Numbered from the stretch's first letter, positions 1 to 8,689 are shown. The stretch is 58,508 nt of DNA from Lachnospiraceae bacterium (GCA_910574865.1 CAJTDN010000020.1:1-58508); one strand, 5' to 3'. Notes: generated from the letters alone by a model not told the origin. Program-made: numbers and translations.

Positions 1-24
1 CTAATAGGTCGAGGGCATAACCAG
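1..24 (+). rRNA. 23S ribosomal RNA, 3' end only
   Basis: The first bases (CTAATAGGTCGAGGGC followed by AACC) match the conserved 3' terminus of clostridial 23S rRNA, which pairs with the 5' end of the molecule. Only the last two dozen bases are in the window. The exact mature 3' end cannot be fixed from sequence. The following 90 bases are processing spacer leading to a terminator, and no 5S-like sequence is present there. Confidence 0.85.
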
Positions 25-114
25 ACGGGTGATAGGGTTCGCAGGAACACTTCGGAGCATTTTTCTTCCCATGCGGTTTTGAAGGTACACGATAATTTGT
101 AAAATTGAATAGTG

Positions 115-157
115 CTGGAGAAATAGGATTATATTAATTCTTTTCTCCAGTTTTTTG
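115..157 (+). terminator. Rho-independent terminator of the rRNA operon
   Basis: CTGGAGAAA at 115-123 pairs with TTTCTCCAG at 142-150 and is followed directly by a run of six T. It closes the rRNA operon that enters from the left. Confidence 0.85.
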
Positions 158-253
158 TTTATAAGAACCTCATTGACACGGAAAGGCGTGTTTTTTTTAT
201 ATTAATTTTTAAGTTATATTAATTTTTAAAATATAAATTCTTTCTAAAGCTTA

Positions 254-282
254 TTGACATGTGATGATTTCAATAGTATTAT
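254..282 (+). promoter_or_regulatory. Sigma-A-type promoter of the gntR-macAB operon
   Basis: TTGACA (254-259), 17-bp spacer, TATTAT (277-282). Predicted start of transcription is near 289, leaving about 105 bases of leader before the gntR start codon. Confidence 0.8.
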
Positions 283-289
283 TTCAAGC

Positions 290-308
290 GTGCATATAGT
301 ATATGAAC
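290..308 (+). promoter_or_regulatory. Putative GntR operator (19-bp palindrome)
   Basis: GTGCATATA (290-298), a central G, then TATATGAAC (300-308): eight of nine positions in the arms are complementary. It covers the predicted transcription start just downstream of the -10 box, the place expected for a repressor site. Short GntR regulators of the YtrA type commonly bind AT-rich palindromes in their own promoter, so autoregulation is the likely reading; this is inference. Confidence 0.6.
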
Positions 309-394
309 AGTTGGGAGACATGTTTGTCTTCATGCAGGCAAATACACAGACTTTTGATGTTCGCGTGATGCATCAGGGGAGGGAAGCATAAGGC

Positions 395-769
395 ATGAAA
401 GTGACACCGAATTTAGACGTGCCGATATATAGGCAGATTGCCGATTCTTTTATGGAAGACATCCTGTCAGGCAGATTCGCCCAGGGAGCGTGCTTACCGT
501 CCATTCGTGCGCTGGCGCACGAATTGGATGTCAGCGTGATTACCACGATAAAGGCTTACAAGATACTTCAGGAGGAAGGGGCGATAGTGGCAGTATGTGG
601 AAAAGGGTTTTTTGTCAATGGGAATAATTTGGAAAAGCTCCGCATGCAGCGTGCCAGTAAGATTGAAGAGAAGCTGCGTGAAGGGGTCCGCCTGGCAAGA
701 CAAGCGGGCATTACGGAGCAGGAATTGGTGGATGAGTTGAAAACGATGATTAAGCAGGAATGGGAATGA
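395..769 (+). CDS. GntR family transcriptional regulator, YtrA subfamily
   Basis: A 124-residue protein with the N-terminal GntR winged helix (IYRQIADSFMEDILSGRF, then PSIRALAHELDVS and a wing ending in GKGFFV) over roughly residues 10-78. Only about 45 residues follow, enough for the short two-helix dimerisation tail of the YtrA subfamily and too little for a FadR, HutC or MocR effector domain. Regulators of this type usually repress a neighbouring ABC transporter. Here the gene heads an operon with a MacAB-like system and sits behind a promoter carrying a 19-bp palindrome. The start follows GGGGAGGG with a normal gap. The inducer is unknown; in relatives it is often an envelope-active compound. 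Confidence 0.9.
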   Translation: MKVTPNLDVPIYRQIADSFMEDILSGRFAQGACLPSIRALAHELDVSVITTIKAYKILQEEGAIVAVCGKGFFVNGNNLEKLRMQRASKIEEKLREGVRLARQAGITEQELVDELKTMIKQEWE

Positions 770-831
770 AACGTAACAGTTTAGTCTTGGTTGAAGCGTT
801 ACAATAAAAACGACAAAAAGGAGACGGATTT

Positions 832-2445
832 ATGGGCACTGAAAGAGGAGCAAGGGAAAATAGGAAAAAGAAAAAGGGAATGGGAATTTGGATGAAAAAG
901 CATAAAAAGTTGTGTGTTTTGTCGGCCATACTCCTGATTGTGGCCGTTGCGGCCGGTGTCATCGGCATCCGTGTCAATCGGGCGATGGAAGAGCTGGAGC
1001 GCGAACTGAACCGTCCCGATACCGCAAAGGTGGAGCGAAGGACCCTGGTGGAAAGTGTTTCTACGACGGGGACGTTTCAGGCTGCATATGAGTCAAATAT
1101 TACTTCCGAGGTTACCAATACGACGGTTCAAGGAGTATATGTCAAGCTTGGGGACCGCGTGACTGCCGGGGACGTGATTTGCGTGTTGGACACGACGGAG
1201 TTGGAGGAAGACTTGGCTGATGCCAGGAAGGATTTGGCGGACAGCGAGAAGAGTAGCCGCGAGGACATGGAGCGGGCGCAGAGGCAACTGGATGACGCGA
1301 CGAGAACCCGTGACGAGAGCACTTCGGATTTGGATAGAAGTATTAATGACGCCCAGCAGAACTGGCAGGAGGCTCAAGCTGACCGCATAGAACTGGAAAA
1401 CCGTTTGGCAGAAGTGGAGAGCCAGATGGAGCAGCTCAAGGCGAGCTATGAATCCGAGGAGGGTGATGAATCGCAGAAAGGCAGTTATATGGACAGTCCT
1501 TCTTATGCACCCCTTAACGAGCAACTGATTTCCTTGCCGGGACAGATCAGCACGGCGCAACGTGCCGAGGAGAGGGCGAAGAATAATTACGACAGCGCGG
1601 TTGCCGACCGTGAGAATAGGTTGCGGCGGATTAATGATACATATCAAAGCGCGGTGGACAATTATAATGCGGCCGTGGATCGGAATCAGGACGCTTCCAA
1701 ACGGGAACGGGAACAAGTCGCGGATTTGGAGGAGCGGATTGCGGCGGCGACGGTCAAGACACCGATTGACGGTATTGTCACGGATTTGGGTGCGACCCTC
1801 TGGGCGGATTACAATGGCGGGTCATTGGCGGTCATAAAGAATACGGATACTTTGCGGGTCGAGGCGGATATCGATGAATACGATGTCAACAAGATTCAAA
1901 TCGGGCAGGAAGTGGTCATTCGCAGCAACGCGACGGGGGACGTGGAGTTGACGGGAACCGTGAGTTCCGTGGCTCCGGCGGCATCTGGAAGCGAGACGTC
2001 GAATTCATCTGTTGGATCCATCGGCGGCCTTGACCTTGGCGAACTGAATGAAATGAGTGGCGGTGGACTTGGTGGCGGCAGTAGCGATGGCGTGGTTTAC
2101 CCGATTCTCATTGACGTCGCGGTACCTGGAGCGGAAGTGCGTCTCGGTATGACGGCGAAGCTTAGCATCATTCTTAGCAAGCAGGAGAACGTGTTGTCGG
2201 TACCGTTTGACGCCGTCCAGGATGACGGGGACGGCGGGTTGTTTGTTGAAGAAGTTACCGGAAAAGATGAAGAAGGGGAGTATACGACGCGTAAAATTTC
2301 CGTGACCAAGGGCGTGGAGAGCGATTATTATGTGGAAATCGGCGGTTCGGACGTCAAGGAGGGAATGGAAATCATCGTGCCGAAGACGGAGAGCAAATCC
2401 ATTTTCGAGATGATGCAGGAAGCTGGAGTCGCGGGGGGAATGTAA
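832..2445 (+). CDS. MacA-like periplasmic adaptor / HlyD family efflux protein
   Basis: A 537-residue adaptor of a MacAB-type ABC exporter. A basic N-terminus precedes one membrane anchor (about residues 27-47). A first half-lipoyl segment (around VYVKLGDRVTAGDVICVLD) leads into a long charged helical hairpin (about 120-300), and the second half-lipoyl segment (VKTPIDGIVTDLGA) and a beta-barrel follow. A Gly/Ser-rich insert lies near residue 410. In Gram-positive bacteria such proteins work outside the membrane with a MacB permease, without an outer-membrane channel. The start follows AAGGAGA. The next gene begins immediately after its stop, so adaptor, ATPase and permease are translationally linked. 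Substrate is not evident; antimicrobial peptides or lipids are usual candidates. Confidence 0.9.
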   Translation: MGTERGARENRKKKKGMGIWMKKHKKLCVLSAILLIVAVAAGVIGIRVNRAMEELERELNRPDTAKVERRTLVESVSTTGTFQAAYESNITSEVTNTTVQGVYVKLGDRVTAGDVICVLDTTELEEDLADARKDLADSEKSSREDMERAQRQLDDATRTRDESTSDLDRSINDAQQNWQEAQADRIELENRLAEVESQMEQLKASYESEEGDESQKGSYMDSPSYAPLNEQLISLPGQISTAQRAEERAKNNYDSAVADRENRLRRINDTYQSAVDNYNAAVDRNQDASKREREQVADLEERIAAATVKTPIDGIVTDLGATLWADYNGGSLAVIKNTDTLRVEADIDEYDVNKIQIGQEVVIRSNATGDVELTGTVSSVAPAASGSETSNSSVGSIGGLDLGELNEMSGGGLGGGSSDGVVYPILIDVAVPGAEVRLGMTAKLSIILSKQENVLSVPFDAVQDDGDGGLFVEEVTGKDEEGEYTTRKISVTKGVESDYYVEIGGSDVKEGMEIIVPKTESKSIFEMMQEAGVAGGM

Positions 2446-3144
2446 ATGGGCAAGGCAGTCATCGAATTAAAGGACATTTATAAACGATTTTACGTGGGAA
2501 CGCCCAATGAACTGGAGGTACTCAAAGGGATCAGCCTGGAGGTACAAGAAGGCGAGTTCGTGGCCATCGTGGGAGCCTCCGGTTCTGGAAAGTCGACCCT
2601 GATGAACATCATCGGTGCGCTTGACCGTCCGACGGAGGGAGAGTACGTATTGGATGGGGTGGACGTGATTGCGGCGAAGGACTTTGAACTGTCCAAGATT
2701 CGTAACCGCAAGATTGGCTTCGTATTCCAGACATATAACCTGATTGCGAAGACGGACGCCATCCGCAACGTGGAAATGCCGATGTTGTATGCGGGTACCC
2801 CGCGGGGAGAACGGATTAAGAAGGCAAAGGAGCTGTTGACGCTGGTGGGCATGGAAGAGCGCATGCGCCACTTGCCGGAGGAGCTTTCCGGCGGACAGAA
2901 GCAGCGCGTGGCGATTGCCCGCGCCATGGCCAACGACCCGGCCATCATTCTTGCGGACGAGCCGACGGGGGCATTGGATTCCGTGACGGGGCGGATGGTG
3001 ATGGATTTATTTCACAAGCTGCACAAGGAGGAGGGAAAGACCATCGTCCTGATTACGCATTCTCCGGAACTGGCGGAGGAGACGCAGCGGATTGTCACGA
3101 TAAAAGACGGGAAGATTATCGGGGAAAGAGAGGGACAAGGCTGA
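2446..3144 (+). CDS. ABC transporter ATP-binding protein, MacB/LolD type
   Basis: A 232-residue nucleotide-binding subunit. Walker A is GASGSGKST near residue 43, the signature is LSGGQKQR near 145, and Walker B runs into ADEPTGALD near 168; a switch histidine is in ITHSPE. The sequence places it in the LolD/MacB/SalX group, whose permeases act as mechanotransmitters rather than classical channels. It starts directly at the end of the adaptor gene and its stop overlaps the permease start by one base. It should hydrolyse ATP on the cytoplasmic face of the MacB-like permease encoded next. Confidence 0.95.
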   Translation: MGKAVIELKDIYKRFYVGTPNELEVLKGISLEVQEGEFVAIVGASGSGKSTLMNIIGALDRPTEGEYVLDGVDVIAAKDFELSKIRNRKIGFVFQTYNLIAKTDAIRNVEMPMLYAGTPRGERIKKAKELLTLVGMEERMRHLPEELSGGQKQRVAIARAMANDPAIILADEPTGALDSVTGRMVMDLFHKLHKEEGKTIVLITHSPELAEETQRIVTIKDGKIIGEREGQG

Positions 3145-4439
3145 TGATGATTTATGAAAACATCCGGTTGGCGTTGTTCAGCCTGAAAGCCAACAAGATG
3201 CGGGCGCTCCTTACGATGCTTGGCATCATCATCGGAATTGCCGCCGTGATTGCCATCATGACGCTGGGCAACGCCATCACTTCGAGCGTGGAGGATTCCA
3301 TGTCATCGATGGGCGTGACCAACGTCCGGGTAAGGGTACAGCAGAGGGAGGAAGAGGAAGAGTCCATGAACGGCATGCACTTCGGAACCGACGAGGACGG
3401 CAGGAAGATGGTGGAGACGGACTATATTTCGTCGGAGATGGTGCAACAGTTTTGCGACGTTTATGGCAGTGACATTCAGGCCATTTCCGCAGAGGAGGCC
3501 GTCGGCCAGGGGGAAATCGAGAGTGGTTCGCGTCGCTCGGGCGTTTCCGTGGAAGGGGTCAGTCTCGGGTATTTCCGCGTCAACAGCATCAAGATACAGA
3601 AGGGCGGGTATTTTAGCGCGAAAGAGATGGACGAGGGACAGATGGTGGCCATGGTGGCGGTGGACGTGGTGGATGATATTTTCGGCGGGGATATGGACGC
3701 GGCGGTTGGCGGCACCATCCAGGTGGCGTTGGATAACAAATACTATAATTTCATCGTTTCCGGCGTATACGAGGAAGACGATGGCAACAGTATGAGCATG
3801 AGCTCCTATGCCGCATTGTTTGGCGGTGGTTCGTCAACGAGCTGTTATATTCCGATAAAGACGGCACAGCGGCTTAACCATTCCTCAGGCTATACACAGT
3901 TTACCGTCATGGCGAATGCCGACGTCGACCCGGATGAATTCAGTATCCGAATTGAAAATTTTTTTAATAACTTGTATCGCAACAACCAGTATTTCGAGGT
4001 AAGCGCCATGAGCATGTCGGCGATGGTCGACGTGATGGCCGAGATGATGAATACCGTGACGGTGGCGATTGCCTTTATCGGCAGCATTGCGTTGATTGTC
4101 GGCGGGATTGGCGTGATGAACATCATGCTGGTGTCCATTACGGAGCGTACCCGGGAAATCGGCACCAGGAAGGCAATGGGCGCGCCGAACAGTTCCATCC
4201 GTATCCAGTTCATTATCGAGTCCATCGTCATCTGTATCGTCGGGGGAATCATCGGTATCATCCTGGGCTGCGCCGTCGGGGTCGCGGCGGCGAGTTACGC
4301 GGGGGTCAGCGCGAGCCCTTCCGTGGACAGCATTTTCATTTCCCTGGGATTTTCCATGGCCATCGGCGTGTTTTTCGGCTATTATCCGGCCAACAAGGCG
4401 GCGAAGCTGAATCCGATAGATGCACTGAGGTATGAATGA
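3144..4439 (+). CDS. MacB-like ABC transporter permease (FtsX domain)
   Basis: A 431-residue permease with the MacB plan: an N-terminal membrane helix (about residues 15-40, RALLTMLGIIIGIAAVIAIM), a large extracytoplasmic domain (about 45-290), then three helices forming the FtsX domain. The diagnostic GGIGVMNIMLVSITERTREIG and RKAMGA segments are present, and the end ANKAAKLNPIDALRYE is typical. With the adaptor and ATPase it should form a complete MacAB-type exporter. The second ATG of the MM start is equally possible. It is the last gene of the gntR operon; a long hairpin follows before the convergent minus-strand genes. Confidence 0.95.
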   Translation: MMIYENIRLALFSLKANKMRALLTMLGIIIGIAAVIAIMTLGNAITSSVEDSMSSMGVTNVRVRVQQREEEEESMNGMHFGTDEDGRKMVETDYISSEMVQQFCDVYGSDIQAISAEEAVGQGEIESGSRRSGVSVEGVSLGYFRVNSIKIQKGGYFSAKEMDEGQMVAMVAVDVVDDIFGGDMDAAVGGTIQVALDNKYYNFIVSGVYEEDDGNSMSMSSYAALFGGGSSTSCYIPIKTAQRLNHSSGYTQFTVMANADVDPDEFSIRIENFFNNLYRNNQYFEVSAMSMSAMVDVMAEMMNTVTVAIAFIGSIALIVGGIGVMNIMLVSITERTREIGTRKAMGAPNSSIRIQFIIESIVICIVGGIIGIILGCAVGVAAASYAGVSASPSVDSIFISLGFSMAIGVFFGYYPANKAAKLNPIDALRYE

Positions 4440-4516
4440 TGAATGTCATGGCATGAATCGGCAGGAGAGGGATTCGATACTGTCAGATTCAAAATCAGGA
4501 AACATAAAAGCGGGAT

Positions 4517-4574
4517 TGCACATGTCAAAAATCCTCAGCGTAGCCCGCTACGCCTGCGTTTTTTGACATGCACA
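4517..4574. repeat. Long imperfect inverted repeat between convergent genes
   Basis: Arms 4517-4544 and 4547-4574 form a stem of about 28 positions with mismatches in the middle. The outer part is CATGTCAAAAA against TTTTTTGACATG and the inner part is GCGTAGC against GCTACGC. The T-rich outer arm resembles a bidirectional terminator, but the length and TGTCAAAA ends resemble a small repeat element. It lies between the macB permease gene and the convergent fusion gene. Confidence 0.6.
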
Positions 4575-4619
4575 CTTGAAAAAATATCCTTCGTATAACT
4601 ATCAGGAATTTAATATCCG

Positions 4620-6788
4620 CTATACTAGCTGCCTCGCGCCGGGCGCGTACTCCATCAGCTCGAGGCGGTTCCCGTCCGGGTCGACCAGCCAAAACTGGTA
4701 CGCCCCGTCCGCGCCGAGGGAAATTGGCGTGTCCGGCGTGATTCCATTGGCGACTACCGCCGCGTACGCCGTCTGGATGTCTTTTACTTCCAGGCAAAGA
4801 TGCTGGTATCCGTATGCGTCGGAAAGGTTTCTGTCCTCCGTAAGCTGCCGTCCCGCGGTGTGGAACAACTCCAGGTACTGGTGCGGCGCGACTTCGATAA
4901 AGTCAAGCCACGGTTTGTCCTTCATCATCCGCATCCCAGCGAGCATCTGCTGGTCCGCGTTCGGAGCCTGCGCCATCGCCTCCGCCAGTTCGCCGTAAGT
5001 CAGCGTCAGCACTTTCTTTAACCCCAGTCCCAGGCAGTAAAACCGCTCCATGTTTAACTCGTCCTGCACGTTATAAGCGACCTGCGTCGTGTAATTTACC
5101 TCGGAGCAGACCGCGTGCGCCACGTCCTTCTCCATGGAAATCCGTGCCGCGTCCCCTTCCGGGTACTGTGTGAACTGTACCTCGTTGCCGTCCGGGTCAT
5201 GTACGGTAAGTTCGCGCGAACCGTCCAGGCTCGTATGCACGTCCATGTCAATCTTTATCCCGGCCTCCGCCAGCTTGTCACGAAGTTTTTCAATGTCCTC
5301 GACCTCATAATTTAATTTCGTGTAACCATAACCCTCCTGGCGGTTCTCAATCGTCCGGTTCACGTTGCCCAGGTTATAAAACAATTCCAAAAACTGTCCG
5401 TCGGCCAGCTTCAGATAGGTTAGCCACTTCTTTTCGCCCATCTCCCGCATTTTTTCAAACCGGGCTTTTTGTTCCATCAGGCGGGCAATCTGTTCCTCAT
5501 TCATTTCTGCCGCCTGCTGCTCGTACTGTTTTCGTTTTTCTTCGTCCATGCCGTTCATCAAGTCGCCCAGCGTCAGCGTGAACGCCTCCTGCATCCCCAG
5601 CACGTCACGGTAGAAATGTAGCATTTCCTCCGGGTTTTTCATATTAAACGAGACATGCCCGATATTGCAGATACCGACCGCGGATTGGGGCAGAGGCTTT
5701 GGCATCTCGCAAGTGGAGGCAATATCAAGGAACGTTTTGTTTTCCCCGCTTTTTAGGATGCCTGAAAGCACTTCCAGCACATGTGCCGCCATTTCCTTGG
5801 ACGCGCGGCACGGCCTTCCCTCAAAAATGGCGTCCGCCATCTCCGCCGGCCCGATTCCCCGTGAATTTTCGCTGTACTGCGAGAAGTTCCACAGTTCGAC
5901 CGCCTTGGGAGCGGTACGCGGGTCGAGCGCGTTTGGCAAAAACCGCACCGTCCCGCCGAACTGGTTGGGATCCGTCAGATAAAGGATGCCGTTTTTCCCG
6001 TAAATGGCGAAATACGCCTCGTCGCGCATGTTGGAATCCGCGTCCATGTGAAGCGTCCCCGTGATGCCGTTTTCAAGCTGCACGACGGCCGACACCTGGC
6101 TCTCGTTCGGCGTGTCCATCATCTGTCCGAACAAGGGACTCATCGGCATGACATTCTGGTGCCGCGGGTACGGCCGCCCGACAATGCCGCCCACACGGGC
6201 CACCGGTCCCAAGAGGCTTACGAGGGCCGTCATGTAATAGACCGCGTAGTCGTGCAGGATGCCGCCGCCTGGCTCGCGCAGGAAAGAAAAGAGGGAGAGC
6301 AGCAAATCATTATTTCTGTTTGCCGAAATCACGAATGAATGGATGTCGCCCAACAATCCCTGGTCGATGACCGACCGTGCGGTCTGCAAGGCCGCGCCTA
6401 AAAACGTGTCTGGGGCGGAACCCAGGTAAAGATTCTTCTCTTTCGCGATTTCCAGTAATTCCCTGGCCTTGTCCACGTCGTCCGTGATGGTCTTTTCCGT
6501 GTAGACGTGCTTTCCCGCCAGGAGGGCGGCTTTGATGAGCTCATAATGCGCCCCCGCAGGCGTTAAGTTCACCACCATGTCGATACTGTCATCGGCCAGA
6601 AGTTCGTCCACCGTGCAGGCTCGAATTTTAAATTGCTCGGCCTTTTTCCGCGCGTTTTCCAGATGCCTGGACGCTATCGCGGCCACCTCGAGCTGGTCGA
6701 ACTTTTCTGACATGTTTGTCAGATAGATGTCGCTGATTGCGCCGGAGCCAATCACGCCGACCTTCACTGTTTTCTGTTCTGTTGCCAT
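4620..6788 (-). CDS. Gfo/Idh/MocA oxidoreductase fused to two VOC (glyoxalase-like) domains
   Basis: A 722-residue fusion. Residues 1 to about 370 are a Gfo/Idh/MocA dehydrogenase: Rossmann motif GVIGSGAIS near residue 10, GKHVYTEKTITDD where the family has the EKP motif, and a C-terminal half containing GGGILHDYAVYYM. Then come two VOC modules, the first starting at IGHVSFNMKNPEEMLHFYRD, the second at YTTQVAYNVQDELNMERFY; each ends in a PDGN(E/R) strand. VOC1 keeps the usual His and Glu metal positions, whereas VOC2 has Gln where the first His belongs. The start was set at the ATG at 6788 because AAGGAGG lies just upstream; an ATG at 6827 lacks such a site. Substrate is unknown; the dehydrogenase family acts on sugars or inositols with NAD(P). 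Confidence 0.85.
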   Translation of the reverse strand: MATEQKTVKVGVIGSGAISDIYLTNMSEKFDQLEVAAIASRHLENARKKAEQFKIRACTVDELLADDSIDMVVNLTPAGAHYELIKAALLAGKHVYTEKTITDDVDKARELLEIAKEKNLYLGSAPDTFLGAALQTARSVIDQGLLGDIHSFVISANRNNDLLLSLFSFLREPGGGILHDYAVYYMTALVSLLGPVARVGGIVGRPYPRHQNVMPMSPLFGQMMDTPNESQVSAVVQLENGITGTLHMDADSNMRDEAYFAIYGKNGILYLTDPNQFGGTVRFLPNALDPRTAPKAVELWNFSQYSENSRGIGPAEMADAIFEGRPCRASKEMAAHVLEVLSGILKSGENKTFLDIASTCEMPKPLPQSAVGICNIGHVSFNMKNPEEMLHFYRDVLGMQEAFTLTLGDLMNGMDEEKRKQYEQQAAEMNEEQIARLMEQKARFEKMREMGEKKWLTYLKLADGQFLELFYNLGNVNRTIENRQEGYGYTKLNYEVEDIEKLRDKLAEAGIKIDMDVHTSLDGSRELTVHDPDGNEVQFTQYPEGDAARISMEKDVAHAVCSEVNYTTQVAYNVQDELNMERFYCLGLGLKKVLTLTYGELAEAMAQAPNADQQMLAGMRMMKDKPWLDFIEVAPHQYLELFHTAGRQLTEDRNLSDAYGYQHLCLEVKDIQTAYAAVVANGITPDTPISLGADGAYQFWLVDPDGNRLELMEYAPGARQLV

Positions 6789-6823
6789 TTTTTCTGTTCC
6801 TCCTTGAATTTGTTTTTTTAATT

Positions 6824-6958
6824 TCATTCTCCAATCAAAATTTGCTTCCCTCTAAACGCTAACCCATAATGATGAATCCCTTCCCGGGGAATGCCATGGT
6901 CAAGCAAATCCGTATCATATTCAAAGATTTGGTTCCCGATTGAAATCTTAGCGGGCAT
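6824..6958 (-). CDS. Small hypothetical protein (44 residues)
   Basis: An ATG at 6958 preceded by AAGGAGTG opens a 44-codon frame ending 35 bases before the fusion gene's start. The product begins MPAKISIGNQIFEYD and ends KQILIGE, mixing charged and hydrophobic residues without a membrane segment or cysteine pair. It lies in the 221-base gap between two minus-strand genes, so it is probably co-transcribed with them. I do not recognise a family. Support is limited to the ribosome-binding site, reading frame and operon position; a remnant of a larger gene is possible. Confidence 0.5.
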   Translation of the reverse strand: MPAKISIGNQIFEYDTDLLDHGIPREGIHHYGLAFRGKQILIGE

Positions 6959-7009
6959 AAATTCTACACACTCCTTCTTAAATATCATAATGGTATGTGC
7001 CGCAGATTT

Positions 7010-7711
7010 TTATAGAGGCTTGTTTTCCTCCATCTGCTTCAGGATGAGTTCATAACATTTGTCACGGATGCCCGCGTCAAAAAAGCCCATGCCATACTCG
7101 GCGGACTCGGACGGGCTCATCCGCGGGGTCTTGTAAAACAAAATCGTATGTAGGGCGAACACTTCGAACGTCTTTATTTGCGCGCCGTGCTGGGTGTGCG
7201 TCTTTGTTTCTTCCTCGGCCACCACCTGCGAGATGTCGGAAAGCCTGACCAGGATGGCGTAAGGGTAGCTCCCCTCCAGGAAAGCATAGTGCGGGGTGAT
7301 GCGGAAACGGGCCGGGGTTTGCTTCGAGCCGTGCCCGTTTATCTCGTAGGAAATGCAGCAGGCCGAATCCTTGGACGCTTTTAGCATCTCGCGGGCAAGC
7401 GTCTGTTTTTCCGCTTCTTCCATCTGCAATTGTTTTACGGCCTTCTTTACTTTTTTCACATAACGCTTTGGCGACAAGGCCGGGACCATGAACAGCAAAT
7501 AGACGGCGCAGACAAAGACACCGAGCATCAGTCCGCCAAAAGCCCCGGTAAAGAAATCGTCGCCCCCCACGACGCTTAAAAGGCCGAACAAGGCGGCAAG
7601 CCCGATTAAGACGCCCGGAACCACCTGGAGAATGCTCATGCGGATGATTTTTTTCTGGTAAGCCCCAATCCAGTCTTTTTCCTCTTGCAACCATTGTTGA
7701 TAGTAGTTCAT
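7010..7711 (-). CDS. Two-helix membrane protein of unknown function
   Basis: A 233-residue protein. An amphipathic N-terminus (MNYYQQWLQEEKDW) leads to two membrane helices at about residues 25-45 and 52-75. A basic stretch (PKRYVKKVKKAVKQLQ) and a soluble, probably cytoplasmic domain follow. I do not recognise the soluble domain. The start follows AAGGAGA, and a well-formed promoter lies about 50 bases upstream. It is the first gene of the minus-strand unit containing the 44-residue ORF and the dehydrogenase-VOC fusion, with gaps of 51 and 35 bases; a functional link is only suggested by that arrangement. Confidence 0.7.
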   Translation of the reverse strand: MNYYQQWLQEEKDWIGAYQKKIIRMSILQVVPGVLIGLAALFGLLSVVGGDDFFTGAFGGLMLGVFVCAVYLLFMVPALSPKRYVKKVKKAVKQLQMEEAEKQTLAREMLKASKDSACCISYEINGHGSKQTPARFRITPHYAFLEGSYPYAILVRLSDISQVVAEEETKTHTQHGAQIKTFEVFALHTILFYKTPRMSPSESAEYGMGFFDAGIRDKCYELILKQMEENKPL

Positions 7712-7757
7712 GAAAAAGTCTCCTTTCGTTCATGCAAAATGCGTGTTTATTTTTATA

Positions 7758-7786
7758 ATTATACTTGCGGCGCGCCCAAGCGTCAA
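7758..7786 (-). promoter_or_regulatory. Promoter of the minus-strand 7711-4620 unit
   Basis: On the minus strand TTGACG (7786-7781), 17-bp spacer, TATAAT (7763-7758). On the opposite strand a TATAAT at 7879-7884 may serve the divergent DUF5058 gene, but its -35 region (TGGCTT) is poor. Confidence 0.75.
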
Positions 7787-7958
7787 CCCACATTGGATTT
7801 TTTGTTGTTTCCCCACCCCGTGAAAAGTAACCCTGGAACGGGGTAAAAATAAAGCTGGCTTTTTATGCGCGGAAATCGTATAATGGTAGATAGTGAAGCT
7901 TGTCTTGAAAATCAGGATTGCGTTTACGACACAAAATAATGAGGGAGGACTTTTACGT

Positions 7959-8684
7959 ATGAAATTTAATCCAAACAGTACCATTCTTTTCGTGCTGGCG
8001 GCGGCCGTGATTGTGTTCGTCATTGCCCAGTCCGTCTTTTTCATGGTGCGCGCTTACCGCCGGGGGAAGGAACTCGGCATAGACACGGCACAGATGAAGA
8101 AGACAATCGTTTCCACGGCGATTTTCACGATTGCCCCGGCTTTGTCCATTTTGTTGGGCGTGATTACCTTGTCCAAGTTTTTAGGCCTGCCCCTGCCATG
8201 GCTTCGCCTAAGCGTCATCGGGGCCATCACCTACGAGCTTCCGGCGGCCACTTCGACGGCCAGCGCGTTTGGCATCTCATTGTCAGAGACGGTGACGGAT
8301 CCAAAGGTATACACGGCCATCGCCTGGGTGATGACGCTGGGTATTTTCCCGGGGCTCATCTGGGTGCCGCTTTTCATTAAAAAAATCCAGGGCGGCTTGA
8401 TGAAAATCAAGAACAAGGACGGCAAGTGGGGCGACATCCTGATGACCTCGCTGTTCCTTGGCATGATTTCCGCGTTTTTGGGAATGGTGTTTGCCGATAT
8501 CCGTATCGGCCTGGCGGGCTGGATTCCGATTTTCGTCCTGCTGTTTTCCGCCTTTTTGATGGGGATTTGCGGGATTTTAATTAAGAAATGCAACATGAAG
8601 TGGTTGGAGACGTACGCCCTGCCAATCAGCATGTTGGGGGCGATGATTTTCGCGGCGGTTGTCACGCCGCTGATTGGAGGGTGA
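7959..8684 (+). CDS. DUF5058 family membrane protein
   Basis: A 241-residue protein with about six or seven membrane helices. It starts with one helix (residues 8-27) and a basic loop (RAYRRGKELGIDTAQMKK), then hydrophobic segments with the conserved stretch GAITYELPAATSTASAFG. I recognise it as DUF5058, a clostridial family without known function. The start is the ATG at 7959, behind GAGGGAGGA, and not the upstream in-frame codon at 7893. The next membrane protein starts 5 bases after its stop, so the two are very likely subunits of one membrane complex, plausibly a transporter. The M20 peptidase downstream hints at peptides or acylated amino acids as substrate; that is inference. Confidence 0.75.
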   Translation: MKFNPNSTILFVLAAAVIVFVIAQSVFFMVRAYRRGKELGIDTAQMKKTIVSTAIFTIAPALSILLGVITLSKFLGLPLPWLRLSVIGAITYELPAATSTASAFGISLSETVTDPKVYTAIAWVMTLGIFPGLIWVPLFIKKIQGGLMKIKNKDGKWGDILMTSLFLGMISAFLGMVFADIRIGLAGWIPIFVLLFSAFLMGICGILIKKCNMKWLETYALPISMLGAMIFAAVVTPLIGG

Positions 8685-8689
8685 GGGAC

